This document shows, piece by piece, positions 1 to 7,814 of a DNA stretch of 64,000 bases. This stretch comes from Bordetella genomosp. 12. Lineage in GTDB: Bacteria > Pseudomonadota > Gammaproteobacteria > Burkholderiales > Burkholderiaceae_B. A program made the translations under genes and the position numbers. The stretch is taken from the NCBI RefSeq assembly GCF_002261355.1, contig NZ_NEVU01000001.1, positions 372,001-436,000 of the forward strand, written 5' to 3'. The notes under the pieces were generated by a model. It had not been told where the DNA came from. It saw only the letters and a list, made by a program, of their open reading frames with translations, and did not search any database. Positions within the stretch are counted from its first letter, which is position 1. Every line of letters begins with the position of its first letter.

Positions 1-654
1 GACGACATGCGGCGTGATGGTGGAACCGGGCGGGGGGCACGAGGCGAGTTCGACGGTAGTGGTCGTCAGCGGCAAGGCCACTACGCCTCTTCCCACCTCC
101 TGGTTGAGCCCGGAAACGACGAGCTTGGAGAAATTGACATTGAAGGCGGAGGCGTTGGCGATGCTGAGCTGGCATTTCGCTGCACCGCGCTGTACGGTCC
201 AGCCAAGCTGCTCCGGTCCCCGGGGCAGGCCGCGGATCGCGGCGGGTCGATAGAACAGCTTGATCCGGGTGCGGGTGGCGAAGGCAAGCGTGTTGGTGGT
301 GGATTGCGCTTTCTGGGGGATCTCCAGAACGTTGATCCAGTAATAGCTTTCCCGGTCTTGGGGCACGTTGTCGCCGACCCGTGTGACGGTCAGGCTGCGT
401 TCGGTGTCGCCATCGAAGCGGCTCAACGGCGGTGTGATGAAGAACGGCGTTTCCATCTTCTCGCCGACGCCTTCGATCCAGGCTTGGACGACGACGGGCT
501 CGCCAAGATTCTTGGCGTAGACGGCAGCACTGCGTTTGCCTTCCTCGAAGATCAGCCTCGTACTGGATAACTGAACCGCCGCATCGGCTTGGGGAACAGC
601 CATGGGCCAGAGGAAGGCGCCCAGGTAAAGACAAATGGCCGGTCTGAGTTTCAT
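1..654 (-). CDS. Fimbrial periplasmic chaperone (PapD family), partial at window edge
   Basis: Reading leftward from an ATG at 654, the frame stays open to base 1 (218 codons), so the C-terminus lies outside the window. A signal peptide covers about residues 1-25 (cut near ADA/AV). PapD-family chaperones bind pilin subunits in the periplasm by donor-strand complementation and hand them to the outer-membrane usher. The two basic anchor residues of the family are visible: Arg33 in STRLIF and Lys132 in the hallmark IKLFYRP. The family usually has about 240 residues, so only a short tail is missing. It follows two fimbrial subunit genes on the same strand with a 65-bp gap; an usher gene is expected beyond the left edge. 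Family assignment is firm; the specific fimbria is not determined. Confidence 0.9.
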   Translation of the reverse strand, partial: MKLRPAICLYLGAFLWPMAVPQADAAVQLSSTRLIFEEGKRSAAVYAKNLGEPVVVQAWIEGVGEKMETPFFITPPLSRFDGDTERSLTVTRVGDNVPQDRESYYWINVLEIPQKAQSTTNTLAFATRTRIKLFYRPAAIRGLPRGPEQLGWTVQRGAAKCQLSIANASAFNVNFSKLVVSGLNQEVGRGVVALPLTTTTVELASCPPPGSTITPHVV

Positions 655-719
655 CAAGTACACCTATTGTTGCAGCAGCGCAAAGGGCGAGACGGAGACG
701 GGGTCGGGCCGCCGGGGAT

Positions 720-1274
720 TCAGCTATAGGAGATGGTGACGAGGACCGAACTGGACGCGGGCCCGGGCACGACGGTCGCGCCTGGGATGCGTGCGTACGC
801 GGCGCGCAGTTCGAAGGTGGTCTTCCCGCTGGCGACATCGAGCGGGTAGCTGACGAGACCGTTGAAGCTGATGTTCTGACCCAGCGTTCCATGAATGGGG
901 TCGTTGTTCTTCAGCGTGATGGCGATGCCTTGGGCCACTCCGCTCACGGGTGTCAATGCCAGGCCGGTGGCATCTGGAAGCTGGCTGACCACCGTCCCGG
1001 TGAAGGTCAGACTCGCCGAGCGCAGTGTGGTCAATTCGCAATCTCCGATAGTGAGGGAGAAATCCTTGGTGTAGTTAGCGCCCATCGCGCCGTTGGGGCC
1101 GAATTCGATGATGGGAACCCGCCCCAGAACGACGGTAGGTGAAGACAGCGTGCAGGGCGTCGTCGTCAGGTTTGCGTTGATGGTCAATACGGTGGATGCA
1201 TGGGCGTAGCCCGCACTCAGCGCCAGCGTCAGCGCCGTGGGCCATCCGAAAACTGCCATTGTGAGAGCGCGCAT
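720..1274 (-). CDS. Fimbrial subunit protein (second pilin of the cluster)
   Basis: A 184-residue secreted pilin. The signal peptide ends near AHA (residues 24-26). Mature-chain features of chaperone-usher pilins are present: a cysteine pair (Cys41 in TTTPCTL and Cys79 in IGDCEL) and a C-terminal beta strand ending VTISYS, with the penultimate-type aromatic recognised by the chaperone. It lies between the major-type pilin gene and the chaperone gene, all on the minus strand, and could be a minor or alternative subunit. The Shine-Dalgarno before the ATG at 1274 is weak; an internal ATG at residue 6 is another possible start. Whether it is structural, an adaptor or an anchor cannot be told from this sequence. 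Confidence 0.85.
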   Translation of the reverse strand: MRALTMAVFGWPTALTLALSAGYAHASTVLTINANLTTTPCTLSSPTVVLGRVPIIEFGPNGAMGANYTKDFSLTIGDCELTTLRSASLTFTGTVVSQLPDATGLALTPVSGVAQGIAITLKNNDPIHGTLGQNISFNGLVSYPLDVASGKTTFELRAAYARIPGATVVPGPASSSVLVTISYS

Positions 1275-1311
1275 CGTGCATCCCGTGCGGAGTCCGGCAG
1301 ACGCAGGCCCA

Positions 1312-1340
1312 CTCTGGCGCGCGGTTCGAGCGCGCCAGAG
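1312..1340. repeat. Perfect 11-bp inverted repeat between fimbrial genes
   Basis: CTCTGGCGCGC at 1312-1322 and its exact complement at 1330-1340 flank a 7-nt loop. It sits between the major-type pilin gene (ends 1410) and the next subunit (starts 1274). No U-run follows, so it is more likely an mRNA-stabilising or attenuating stem-loop than a full terminator. That role is inferred from position. Confidence 0.6.
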
Positions 1341-1370
1341 GGTCGGTACCTGGCTGGGTTCGGGGCTGAA

Positions 1371-1387
1371 CCGGATCTCAGATCCGG
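1371..1387. repeat. Short palindrome downstream of the major-type pilin gene
   Basis: CCGGATCT and AGATCCGG (8-bp arms, 1-nt centre) lie 22 bp past the pilin stop codon on the minus strand, just ahead of the larger stem-loop at 1312-1340. The tandem hairpins suggest 3'-end protection of the pilin message or partial termination. Function is inferred. Confidence 0.45.
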
Positions 1388-1409
1388 CTCAGGTCTTCGT
1401 GGGCGTCTG

Positions 1410-1940
1410 TCAGACGTAGGTCAGCGTGAAGATAGCCTTCCCGTTTGCGGAACCCGCGACGACGGTAGCGCTCGTGGATTCGTAGAAGGCTTTGAAATTC
1501 AGGTTGTTGTTTCCATCGGAGAGCCCGTAGCGCGTGGCCGGGCCGCCGATCACGACGTTGGCGCCGTCTTGATCCTGAATGCCGATGGCTACGCCTTGGG
1601 CGCCGCCATTGTTCTCCAGCCCAAGCAGGCGGCTGTTCACCACTGCCCCCGCACCCGGCGCGAAAGCGACATCCACGTTCTGAGCCACGGACGTGTCGCA
1701 GCCGACCAGGGCGATGGTGAAGTCCACCATGGGGCTGCGGTCTCCTGCAGCGGCAAAACGGTTCGTCGAGATCAATCCCAGCTGGATGGTCATATTGGTG
1801 CCAAGCTGGCCGCCGCCGAGGGAGCACGCCGAATTGGTGATCTCGCCTTCGAAATTGATGGTGCCGGTGTCCGCTGCAAAGCTGTTGCCCATGAGCGCCA
1901 TGGAAGCCGCGATGGCGGTTGCGATAAGTACTTTTTTCAT
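1410..1940 (-). CDS. Major-type fimbrial subunit (FimA/PapA-like pilin)
   Basis: A 176-residue secreted pilin. The signal peptide is residues 1-22 (MKKVLIATAIAASMALMG..., cut near SFA/ADTG). The mature chain begins with a donor strand (TINFEGEITN), has the conserved cysteine pair Cys39 and Cys81, and ends in a beta strand TLTYV typical of chaperone-usher subunits. A good Shine-Dalgarno (GAAGGA) precedes the ATG at 1940. As the first pilin in the cluster, followed by stem-loops and then a second subunit and chaperone, it is probably the major shaft subunit. I see no poly-C tract upstream of the kind that phase-varies Bordetella fim2, fim3 and fimX. The family is firm; the fimbrial serotype is unknown. 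Confidence 0.88.
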   Translation of the reverse strand: MKKVLIATAIAASMALMGNSFAADTGTINFEGEITNSACSLGGGQLGTNMTIQLGLISTNRFAAAGDRSPMVDFTIALVGCDTSVAQNVDVAFAPGAGAVVNSRLLGLENNGGAQGVAIGIQDQDGANVVIGGPATRYGLSDGNNNLNFKAFYESTSATVVAGSANGKAIFTLTYV

Positions 1941-1976
1941 GATGGAAGATCCTTCAAAAAAGTAAAGAGAACCGAC

Positions 1977-2408
1977 TTACAGAAAAGGCACCGGCTCGAG
2001 CTTGCGCGGACCAGCACAGACGGCAGCGCGCTCCGCGCCCGTCGCCCTTGCGTGGCGCAAGATCAGGAGACATTTGCCGAGGAACCAGTTGGTGGGCCAG
2101 AACACGCGCTGGCGTATCAGGCGGCCAACGTAATGCGGTCGCGCGCGCAGGCCGCGCTCGAACCGGATGTCGGCCACCATCCAGCGCACCACGGTGGCGA
2201 TGCAGCGGGCAAACCAGGGGTACTGGCGGACAAGGCGCAGGCACGGCACGGCCCAGAGTTTGTAGCCTTGATAGGTCGTCAGGGAGAATTTCGTGGCGCA
2301 GTCGCTGGCCTCTTGGGCCCAGTCGGAGATCGACAGAAGGTTCTGTTGGCGCAACTCATTGCAGACGATCTTCTTGCTGTAATCGCCCCATAGTCCAAGC
2401 CTGCTCAT
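1977..2408 (-). CDS. Unrecognised 143-residue protein upstream of the fimbrial genes
   Basis: I do not recognise this protein. It has a good Shine-Dalgarno (GAGG) six bases before the ATG at 2408, and its stop lies 36 bp before the pilin start on the same strand, so co-transcription is plausible. The N-terminal half is polar (KKIVCNELRQQN and a Cys/Asp-rich stretch). Residues about 47-75 (YKLWAVPCLRLVRQYPWF...) and 92-118 (HYVGRLIRQRVFWPTNWFLG) are aromatic and basic and could lie on a membrane surface rather than span it. The tail is basic. There is no signal peptide. It could be a cytoplasmic accessory or regulator of the fimbriae, or an unrelated gene. Confidence 0.6.
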   Translation of the reverse strand: MSRLGLWGDYSKKIVCNELRQQNLLSISDWAQEASDCATKFSLTTYQGYKLWAVPCLRLVRQYPWFARCIATVVRWMVADIRFERGLRARPHYVGRLIRQRVFWPTNWFLGKCLLILRHARATGAERAAVCAGPRKLEPVPFL

Positions 2409-2773
2409 TGCCTCTGCTCCGCGAGTTGGCGTCTGCCCGATCGTGATGAAGCCCCTTGTTGTCAGGCTGTAGGACGCACTTTGAGTATTGCGAAAGTCCG
2501 ATGAGGAATCCAGTGAATGGGCCTAACTTTGTGACCTTCGGAGCGGTATTTTTTCGACCGGCGCAGACGATGCGGATACCGCTGCGTTGGCGCGCGCCCG
2601 AAGGCCTGCATGGGCTTGCCACGCGATGGCGCAAGGCCGTTGCGGTGAGCGTGGATTCCCTTCGGGTCGGCCTGCGATGCCGCCGCGCCCAGGCCCACTG
2701 TGGTTTCTACGCCACCCCGCCCGGGGCTGACACAGGATGTCGATTGCCGGCCTTATTTTTTTGTTTTAAATTT
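2409..2773. other. Intergenic region between the unknown protein and the FecI-type sigma gene
   Basis: Roughly 365 bp (416 bp up to the sigma start) with no convincing coding sequence. Open frames here extend the sigma ORF upstream but lack the codon character and family similarity of the downstream part. It must hold divergent promoters for the minus-strand unknown/fimbrial unit and the plus-strand iron unit. The right end becomes AT-rich and carries the Fur-box candidate. I see nothing else in it. Confidence 0.5.
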
Positions 2774-2792
2774 GATAAATATTCTCATTTAG
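2774..2792 (+). promoter_or_regulatory. Candidate Fur box upstream of the ECF sigma gene
   Basis: GATAAATATTCTCATTTAG matches the 19-bp Fur consensus GATAATGATAATCATTATC at 12 positions by my count. It lies in a local AT-rich patch 33 bp before the sigma start. Iron-starvation sigma genes of the FecI type are normally Fur-repressed, so the location fits. Binding is inferred. Confidence 0.6.
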
Positions 2793-2824
2793 ATTTGGTT
2801 CGGCAGCTTGCGCAGGGAGGAAAG

Positions 2825-3349
2825 GTGGCCGCAGAATCCGGCGTACAGCAGCAATTGCACGTGCTGTACCGCGACCATCATTCCTGGCTGTTCAGCTGGT
2901 TGCGCAAGCGCATGGGCTGTGCGCATCATGCGGCCGACGTGGCGCAAGACACGTTTGAGCGGCTGCTGGCCTCGCGCGATGCCTTGCTGGGCCAACGCCT
3001 GCAGATTCAAGAGCCGCGGGCCTATCTGACCACCACGGCCAAACGTCTGCTGGTGGACCGGGCCCGGCGCGAGCAGATCGAGCGGGCCTATCTGGCCGAG
3101 CTGGAGCTGGCCGCGCCGCAGGCGTCGCTCTACCCTTCTCCCGAGCAATTTCTGATCGCGCTGCAGGCATTGACGCAGATCTGCGAGGTGCTCGAAGGCG
3201 TGTCGTCCAAGGCACGCGCCGCCTTTCTCCTGCATTACCTCGAAGAGCAGACGCACGCTGCCGTGGCCGCGCATCTGGGCGTGTCCACGAAGATGGTGCA
3301 AAAGTACCTGGTGCAGGTGCTGTTGCATTGCAATCGCCTTTTGGCTTGA
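2825..3349 (+). CDS. ECF RNA polymerase sigma factor, FecI/iron-starvation type
   Basis: A 174-residue sigma factor if started at GTG 2825, which has GGGAGG four bases upstream; the frame is open further left but that part is unlike the family. Sigma region 2 is seen at about residues 9-45 (YRDHHSWLFSWLRKRMG, then ADVAQDTFERLL) and region 4 at 125-170 (SSKARAAFLLHYLEEQTH followed by the helix-turn-helix AAVAAHLGVSTKMVQKYL). FecI-type factors direct transcription of a cognate TonB receptor when its siderophore is bound, signalled through a FecR-type membrane regulator. That regulator and receptor follow directly. A Fur-box candidate lies upstream. B. bronchiseptica bupI-bupR-bfrZ has the same order; orthology is not shown. 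Confidence 0.92.
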   Translation: MAAESGVQQQLHVLYRDHHSWLFSWLRKRMGCAHHAADVAQDTFERLLASRDALLGQRLQIQEPRAYLTTTAKRLLVDRARREQIERAYLAELELAAPQASLYPSPEQFLIALQALTQICEVLEGVSSKARAAFLLHYLEEQTHAAVAAHLGVSTKMVQKYLVQVLLHCNRLLA

Positions 3350-3362
3350 TGCTGCTGACGCT

Positions 3363-4364
3363 GTGACCACCGCCGAAGACGATTCTCTGGCCGCCGAGGC
3401 CGCGCAATGGATTGTGCAGCTCTCTGCCGACGACCCGGGGCAGCGCACGCGCGCCCGCGCGCAGTTCGAGGCCTGGAAGCGTGTCGACCCGCGCCATGCC
3501 GCCGCCGCGGTGGCCATGGAGGGTTTGCTGGGTCATGTCCGTTCGGTCCGGGGCGGCGCCGCCGGTAGTGCGGCGCTGGCCTCGGTGCTGGGCACGCAGA
3601 GCCGCCGCCGCGCCAAGACCTATGCCGCCGCGCTGGCCTTGGCGTGTGCCCTGCTGATTCCGCTGTGGGCCGTGCTGCGGGTGTACCCGCCGGCCTACCT
3701 GATGGCCGATGTGCGCACCAGCACCGGGCAATGGACGACGCAGACGCTGGCCGACGGCACGCGCATCACCCTCAACAGTGCCAGCGCGGTCAACTTGCGT
3801 TATGACGCCGCGCGCCGCGCCATCGAGTTGTTGCAAGGCGAAATCCTGGTCGAGGTGGCCAAGGATGCCGCGCGCCCGTTTGTGGTGGAGACGCGCGACG
3901 GTTCGATGCGCGCGCTGGGCACGCGCTTTGTGGTCAGCCGCGAGGAAGACGACACCGTTCTGCAGGTATTGGAGTCGCGCGTGGGGGTGCAGACCGCCCA
4001 GCAGCGCCGCGCGCACAGCACCGAGTCGACCGTGGTGCATGCCGGAGAGGGGGTGCGTATCCGCGCCGACGGTGTGTCGCCGGTCACGCCTCTCGATGCG
4101 CGCAGTATCGAAGAGGCCTGGGCCCAGCACCGGCTGCTGGTCGATGACCGGCCTCTGGCCGAAGTGCTGGATGACTTGAGCCGCTACCGCAGCGGCAGCA
4201 TCCAGTACGACGCCTCGGCCATCCGGCATCTGCGCATCTCGGCGGTGCTGCCTTTGGATGATACGGACCGGGCCTTGCAATTGCTGGCGGCAAATCTGCC
4301 CGGTCTGCGCGTACGGAAGTACACACCGTATCTGGTGCGGGTGGACTTCCCGGGGGCGCGCTGA
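3363..4364 (+). CDS. FecR-type inner-membrane anti-sigma/sigma regulator
   Basis: A 333-residue protein starting at GTG 3363, 13 bp after the sigma stop. An N-terminal cytoplasmic domain (AAQWIVQLS through WKRVDPRHAAA, about residues 11-48) binds the sigma factor in this family. One membrane segment lies near residues 82-105 (AAALALACALLIPLWAVL). The periplasmic FecR domain follows (DGTRITLNSASAVNL, ELLQGEILVEV, ALGTRFVV), then a C-terminal STN-like domain (LAEVLDDLSRYRSG). It relays occupancy of the siderophore receptor from the periplasm to the FecI-type factor. The downstream receptor has the matching N-terminal signalling domain, so the three genes form one cell-surface signalling unit. 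Confidence 0.92.
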   Translation: MTTAEDDSLAAEAAQWIVQLSADDPGQRTRARAQFEAWKRVDPRHAAAAVAMEGLLGHVRSVRGGAAGSAALASVLGTQSRRRAKTYAAALALACALLIPLWAVLRVYPPAYLMADVRTSTGQWTTQTLADGTRITLNSASAVNLRYDAARRAIELLQGEILVEVAKDAARPFVVETRDGSMRALGTRFVVSREEDDTVLQVLESRVGVQTAQQRRAHSTESTVVHAGEGVRIRADGVSPVTPLDARSIEEAWAQHRLLVDDRPLAEVLDDLSRYRSGSIQYDASAIRHLRISAVLPLDDTDRALQLLAANLPGLRVRKYTPYLVRVDFPGAR

Positions 4365-4445
4365 TTTATTTTTTTCGCAGGGGTGGTTCCAGTTTGGAAT
4401 TCTCGTTCGTCAAACAGAGAGAACACACCAACAGGACCCGAAGAC

Positions 4446-6887
4446 ATGGCTTCCCCTCGCCGTGGCGCTCAGCGCGCCAACGCGTACCCGGTGGCGCGCA
4501 CGCCCCGCCTCCCCTTGATCCGGCACTTGCCCGTGGCCGTCGCCGCCGCCCTGGCGCTGACCCTGCCGCCGATGGCGCAGGCGCAGCCTGCTCCCGCCGC
4601 CGCCGTGCAGTACGATATCGCTGCCGGCCCGCTGGCGCCGGCGCTCAGCCGCTATGCGCAGCAGTCCGGCGCCGAGATCGTGCTGGATGTACGCAGCCTG
4701 GACGGGTTGCGCACCGAAGGGCTGCGCGGCAGCTACGGGGTGGACGAGGGGTTTGCCGCGCTGTTGCGCGGTACGGGCTACCGCGCCAATAAAACCGCTG
4801 TCGGTTACGTGCTGGTGCCGGACCCGCAGACGCGCGAGAGCGTGTCCACGCTCGAGGCCGTGCGCGTGGAAGGCCGTCACAATATCGCCACCGAGGGCAC
4901 CGGCTCGTATGCCGCGCGCGGCGTGTCGCTCACCAAGGGGGCGGACTCCTTGCGGGAGATCCCGCAATCGGTCTCGGTGATGACGCGGCAGCAGATGGAT
5001 GACCAGGGCATGAACTCGGTGGCCGATGCCCTGAGCTATGTCACCGGCATGACGGCCTCCGATTACGAAGGCACGGAAAAATTCAGCGCGCGGGGCTTTT
5101 CGACCAGTGCCCAGTACGATGGCCTGCCGCAGCAGGACTACAGCCCGCACATGGATCTGGCCATTTACGACCGCGTCGAGATCCTGCGCGGCCCGTCGGG
5201 CCTGTTGACCGGTACGGGCGAGCCCGGCGGCGTCATCAATTATGTGCGCAAGCGTCCTTTGGATGTGGCGCACTTCTCGGCCTCGACCACGGTCGGCTCG
5301 TGGGATCATCGGCGCATCGAAGCCGACGGCGGCGGCCCGCTGAACGAGTCCGGCACGTTGCGCGGCAGATTGGTGGGCGCTTACGAGGCCGAGAACAAAT
5401 TCTATGATTACGGCCGCACCGAGCCCACGACGTTCTACGGCGTGCTGGAGTACGACCTTACGCCAGACACCACCGTTGGCCTGACCGCCACCTACAACGA
5501 GCGGCGCTTTCGCAACTTCAACGGCCTGCCCTTGTACGCCGATGACACGCTGCCCTCGCGCGACGATTACGTCGGGCCGAGCCGGATGTCCAAGGACAAT
5601 ACCTACGACGTCGGCATGGATGTGACGCATCGCCTGGGCGGCGGCTGGGAGTTGTCGGCCGCCTATATGCATCGCGATACGCGTTATCGCGGCTACTCGG
5701 CTTTCGCGAGCGCGCCGCTGGATGTCGCGACGGGCCGCAGCGGTATGTATGTGGGCCGCATCGCCAATGACTTCAAGTGGGACCAGGGCGACATTCACGT
5801 GTCCGGGCCGGTCCACCTCCTGGGTCGCGACCACATTCTGACCGTGGGCTACAACTACGCGCGTTACGATTCGCTCACCGGCAGCCGATTCTCCGTGCTG
5901 TCCGATGTGGAGCCCTTGAACGATCACGATTTCAACGCGCTCTACGAACTGCCCGTGCTGAGCAAGAGCAAGACCATCACCACGCAGTATGGGCTGTATA
6001 CGACGGGCCGCTTCAAGCTGGCCGATCCGCTGACGCTGGTACTGGGCGGGCGCTGGACGGATTACGCCGAGAAAAGCCGCGACGTTTCGCCCGACCCCTC
6101 GGACTACACCCGCAGCGCGGCCGACGTGAACAACAAGTTCACCCCGTTTGGCGGCCTCATCTGGGACGTCAGCAAGCAGGTGTCGGTCTACGCGAGTTAC
6201 GCCGACATCTTCGTGCCGCAGACCGAGAAGGACTATAACGAGCAGACGCTCAAGCCGCGTGTGGGCTGGCAGACCGAGGCCGGGATCAAGGGCGAGTTCT
6301 TCGACAAGCGCCTCAACGCGTCGCTGGCTTTCTTCCGCATCCGCGATCAGAACCGCGCCATGCTGGATGAGTCGCACGTCGGTTGCGATGGCACGCTGAC
6401 GGGCAGCTGCTACCGGTCGGCGGGCAAGGTGCAGAGCCAGGGTTGGGAAGCCGAGATCAGCGGCAGCCCTTCGCCGGGTTGGGACATCGCGGCCGGCTAT
6501 ACCTACACCAACGCGAAGTACCTGCAGGATTCCAATCCGGACAATGTGGGGCAGCGTTTCGGGGCGGATGTGCTGCCGCGCCATCTCTTTAAACTCTGGA
6601 CGCAGTACCGGTTCAATGGTCAGGATTTCGGCGGCGCATTGCTGGGCTGGCGCATTGGTGCCGGCGTGCAGGCGCAAAGCGATGTGTATACGTCGTCCAT
6701 GCGCCAGGGCGGCTATATGACCGTGTCCGCGCGCCTGGGCTACCAGATCAGCAAGAACTGGGATGCGGCCTTGTCGGTGAACAATCTGTTCAATCGTGAG
6801 TACCTGCGCACGCCGGGTTACGGCATTTTCTACAACATCTATGGCGCGCCGCGCAGTGCCATGCTGACCTTGCGCTACGCCATGTAA
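4446..6887 (+). CDS. TonB-dependent siderophore receptor with N-terminal signalling domain
   Basis: An 813-residue outer-membrane receptor. ATG 4446 was chosen because it is followed by a credible long signal peptide cut near AQA/QPA (residue 46). An STN signalling domain covers about residues 54-123 (QYDIAAGPLAPALSRYAQQS), then the plug (IPQSVSVMTRQQMDDQGM, VEILRGPSGLLTGTGEPGG) and a 22-strand barrel. Such receptors import ferric siderophores and signal through FecR to the ECF sigma. The intergenic stretch 4365-4445 should hold the sigma-dependent promoter; TTCCA-GTT-TGGAA at 4387-4399 is the only symmetry there. The chain ends RYAM rather than in the usual Phe or Trp. The ligand is unknown; the hydroxamate/pyoverdine-type family is likely. 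Confidence 0.93.
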   Translation: MASPRRGAQRANAYPVARTPRLPLIRHLPVAVAAALALTLPPMAQAQPAPAAAVQYDIAAGPLAPALSRYAQQSGAEIVLDVRSLDGLRTEGLRGSYGVDEGFAALLRGTGYRANKTAVGYVLVPDPQTRESVSTLEAVRVEGRHNIATEGTGSYAARGVSLTKGADSLREIPQSVSVMTRQQMDDQGMNSVADALSYVTGMTASDYEGTEKFSARGFSTSAQYDGLPQQDYSPHMDLAIYDRVEILRGPSGLLTGTGEPGGVINYVRKRPLDVAHFSASTTVGSWDHRRIEADGGGPLNESGTLRGRLVGAYEAENKFYDYGRTEPTTFYGVLEYDLTPDTTVGLTATYNERRFRNFNGLPLYADDTLPSRDDYVGPSRMSKDNTYDVGMDVTHRLGGGWELSAAYMHRDTRYRGYSAFASAPLDVATGRSGMYVGRIANDFKWDQGDIHVSGPVHLLGRDHILTVGYNYARYDSLTGSRFSVLSDVEPLNDHDFNALYELPVLSKSKTITTQYGLYTTGRFKLADPLTLVLGGRWTDYAEKSRDVSPDPSDYTRSAADVNNKFTPFGGLIWDVSKQVSVYASYADIFVPQTEKDYNEQTLKPRVGWQTEAGIKGEFFDKRLNASLAFFRIRDQNRAMLDESHVGCDGTLTGSCYRSAGKVQSQGWEAEISGSPSPGWDIAAGYTYTNAKYLQDSNPDNVGQRFGADVLPRHLFKLWTQYRFNGQDFGGALLGWRIGAGVQAQSDVYTSSMRQGGYMTVSARLGYQISKNWDAALSVNNLFNREYLRTPGYGIFYNIYGAPRSAMLTLRYAM

Positions 6888-6925
6888 GCCAGGCCGGGCG
6901 CGCTGCGGCGCCGGCCGTCTCGCGG

Positions 6926-7186
6926 TCACGGCCGCGGGCCGGCCGGCACCGCGGCCCGGTGCGCCGGTTGCGCCGACGCCTGGGCACAGGCATGGCACAC
7001 CAGACGCAACAGCCATCCCGCGCACGATTCCACCTCGATGGCCTGACGCGGGTCGCCTGCCGTCAGAGCGAGGGTCAGGTGTTGCCCGCGCAACCACGCC
7101 GCCACGCCTTCCAATGCTTCCCGGTCGGTCAGCATGAGACGCAGGGCGTCGGCCGGTGCGCTAGGCGCAGGGTCGCGTCCGGTCAT
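6926..7186 (-). CDS. Small hypothetical protein downstream of a membrane protein
   Basis: An 86-residue frame starting at ATG 7186, 10 bp after the stop of the membrane-protein gene on the same strand. I do not recognise it. It has a helical central part (LRLMLTDREALEGVAAWLRGQ) and a Cys-containing segment (ESCAGWLLRLVCHACAQA) and ends in an Ala/Pro-rich tail. No clear Shine-Dalgarno is present, so translation would rely on coupling. It could be real or a by-product of high GC. It lies between two convergent units (TonB receptor ends 6887). Confidence 0.45.
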   Translation of the reverse strand: MTGRDPAPSAPADALRLMLTDREALEGVAAWLRGQHLTLALTAGDPRQAIEVESCAGWLLRLVCHACAQASAQPAHRAAVPAGPRP

Positions 7187-7196
7187 GGGAGGCGGT

Positions 7197-7694
7197 TCAC
7201 TGCGCGCGTTTGCGCTGGGTGCGCAGCCACCAGGTCTGCACGATCGCGCCCAGCACGAAGATACCCAGCCAACTGGCCAGCGCGCCGCGCACCAGGGGCG
7301 ATTCCGGGCCGCTGGCCAGAGGGTGGCTGGCGGGCAGGCGGGTAAGGGTTTCGTTGATGCCGGGCACCAGCAGCAGGAAAAAGCTGAAGGTGTAGGCAAG
7401 CTGGGCCAGATAGGCCCGTGCGCCGCCGAGGAAGGTCATACGAGGCAGCAGACGGGCGCTCAGCAGGGCCAGTAGCGCCAGGATGCCCAGGGCGTGGCCC
7501 ACATTGAAGCCCCCCGTGCTGGACAGGCCGAAGGAGGTCACCACGGACAGCACCATCCCGGCTTCGTAGCCTTGGCCGCTTTTATGGGCGGGGTCGATGC
7601 GGCGGTATCGGGCAAAGGCGTAGGCGCCCGCCGCAAAGGTCAGCACACTGATGGCGGTGTGGCAGGCGCCCAGCAAAGAAATGGGATGAGGCAT
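7197..7694 (-). CDS. Small integral membrane protein, probable TetR target
   Basis: A 165-residue protein with about four hydrophobic segments (near residues 5-27, 45-83, 97-113 and 137-156) and a basic C-terminus (LRTQRKRAQ). I recognise no named family or catalytic motif; it resembles conserved hypothetical inner-membrane proteins. Its promoter region (7695-7775) contains the 15-bp element ACTAGTTGGTCGGTT, repeated exactly in front of the adjacent tetR-type gene. That suggests control by the regulator, as for many TetR-neighbour transport or detoxification genes. Substrate and function are unknown. Confidence 0.75.
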   Translation of the reverse strand: MPHPISLLGACHTAISVLTFAAGAYAFARYRRIDPAHKSGQGYEAGMVLSVVTSFGLSSTGGFNVGHALGILALLALLSARLLPRMTFLGGARAYLAQLAYTFSFFLLLVPGINETLTRLPASHPLASGPESPLVRGALASWLGIFVLGAIVQTWWLRTQRKRAQ

Positions 7695-7750
7695 GATGGC
7701 TCCGGAATGAGGGCGCTAAGGCCGCGGGCAAAGACGCTAGAAAACAATCA

Positions 7751-7765
7751 ACTAGTTGGTCGGTT
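7751..7765 (-). promoter_or_regulatory. TetR operator copy 1 (upstream of the membrane-protein gene)
   Basis: ACTAGTTGGTCGGTT on the plus strand, identical to the element at 8460-8474 and in the same orientation. It lies 57 bp before the membrane-protein start on the minus strand. It includes the palindromic core CAACTAGTTG (7749-7758). Operator identity is inferred from duplication and position. Confidence 0.7.
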
Positions 7766-7775
7766 AACGGGCGTT

Positions 7776-7798
7776 AAAAAAAGAGGCGGCTTGCCGCC
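7776..7798 (-). terminator. Rho-independent terminator of the tetR-type gene
   Basis: On the minus strand, a GGCGGC/GCCGCC hairpin (7785-7798) is followed by seven U residues (7776-7782), starting 17 bp after the regulator stop codon. It isolates the regulator transcript from the downstream membrane-protein unit, which then needs its own promoter at the operator copy. Confidence 0.8.
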
Positions 7799-7814
7799 CC
7801 GCGAAACATCTCGT

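Noticed and set aside
1941-1976. Search for a poly-C phase-variation tract before the pilin gene
   Set aside because: The sequence here is AT-rich with no C-run, so fim2/fim3-style phase variation is not supported.
2456-2824. Upstream extension of the sigma-factor frame
   Set aside because: It has no sigma similarity and spans the Fur-box candidate; GTG 2825 with its ribosome-binding site gives normal family length.
4410-7097. 895-codon minus-strand open frame opposite the TonB receptor
   Set aside because: It is a GC-driven shadow of the receptor gene, with His/Arg/Ala-rich composition and no family motifs, while the plus strand gives a complete receptor.
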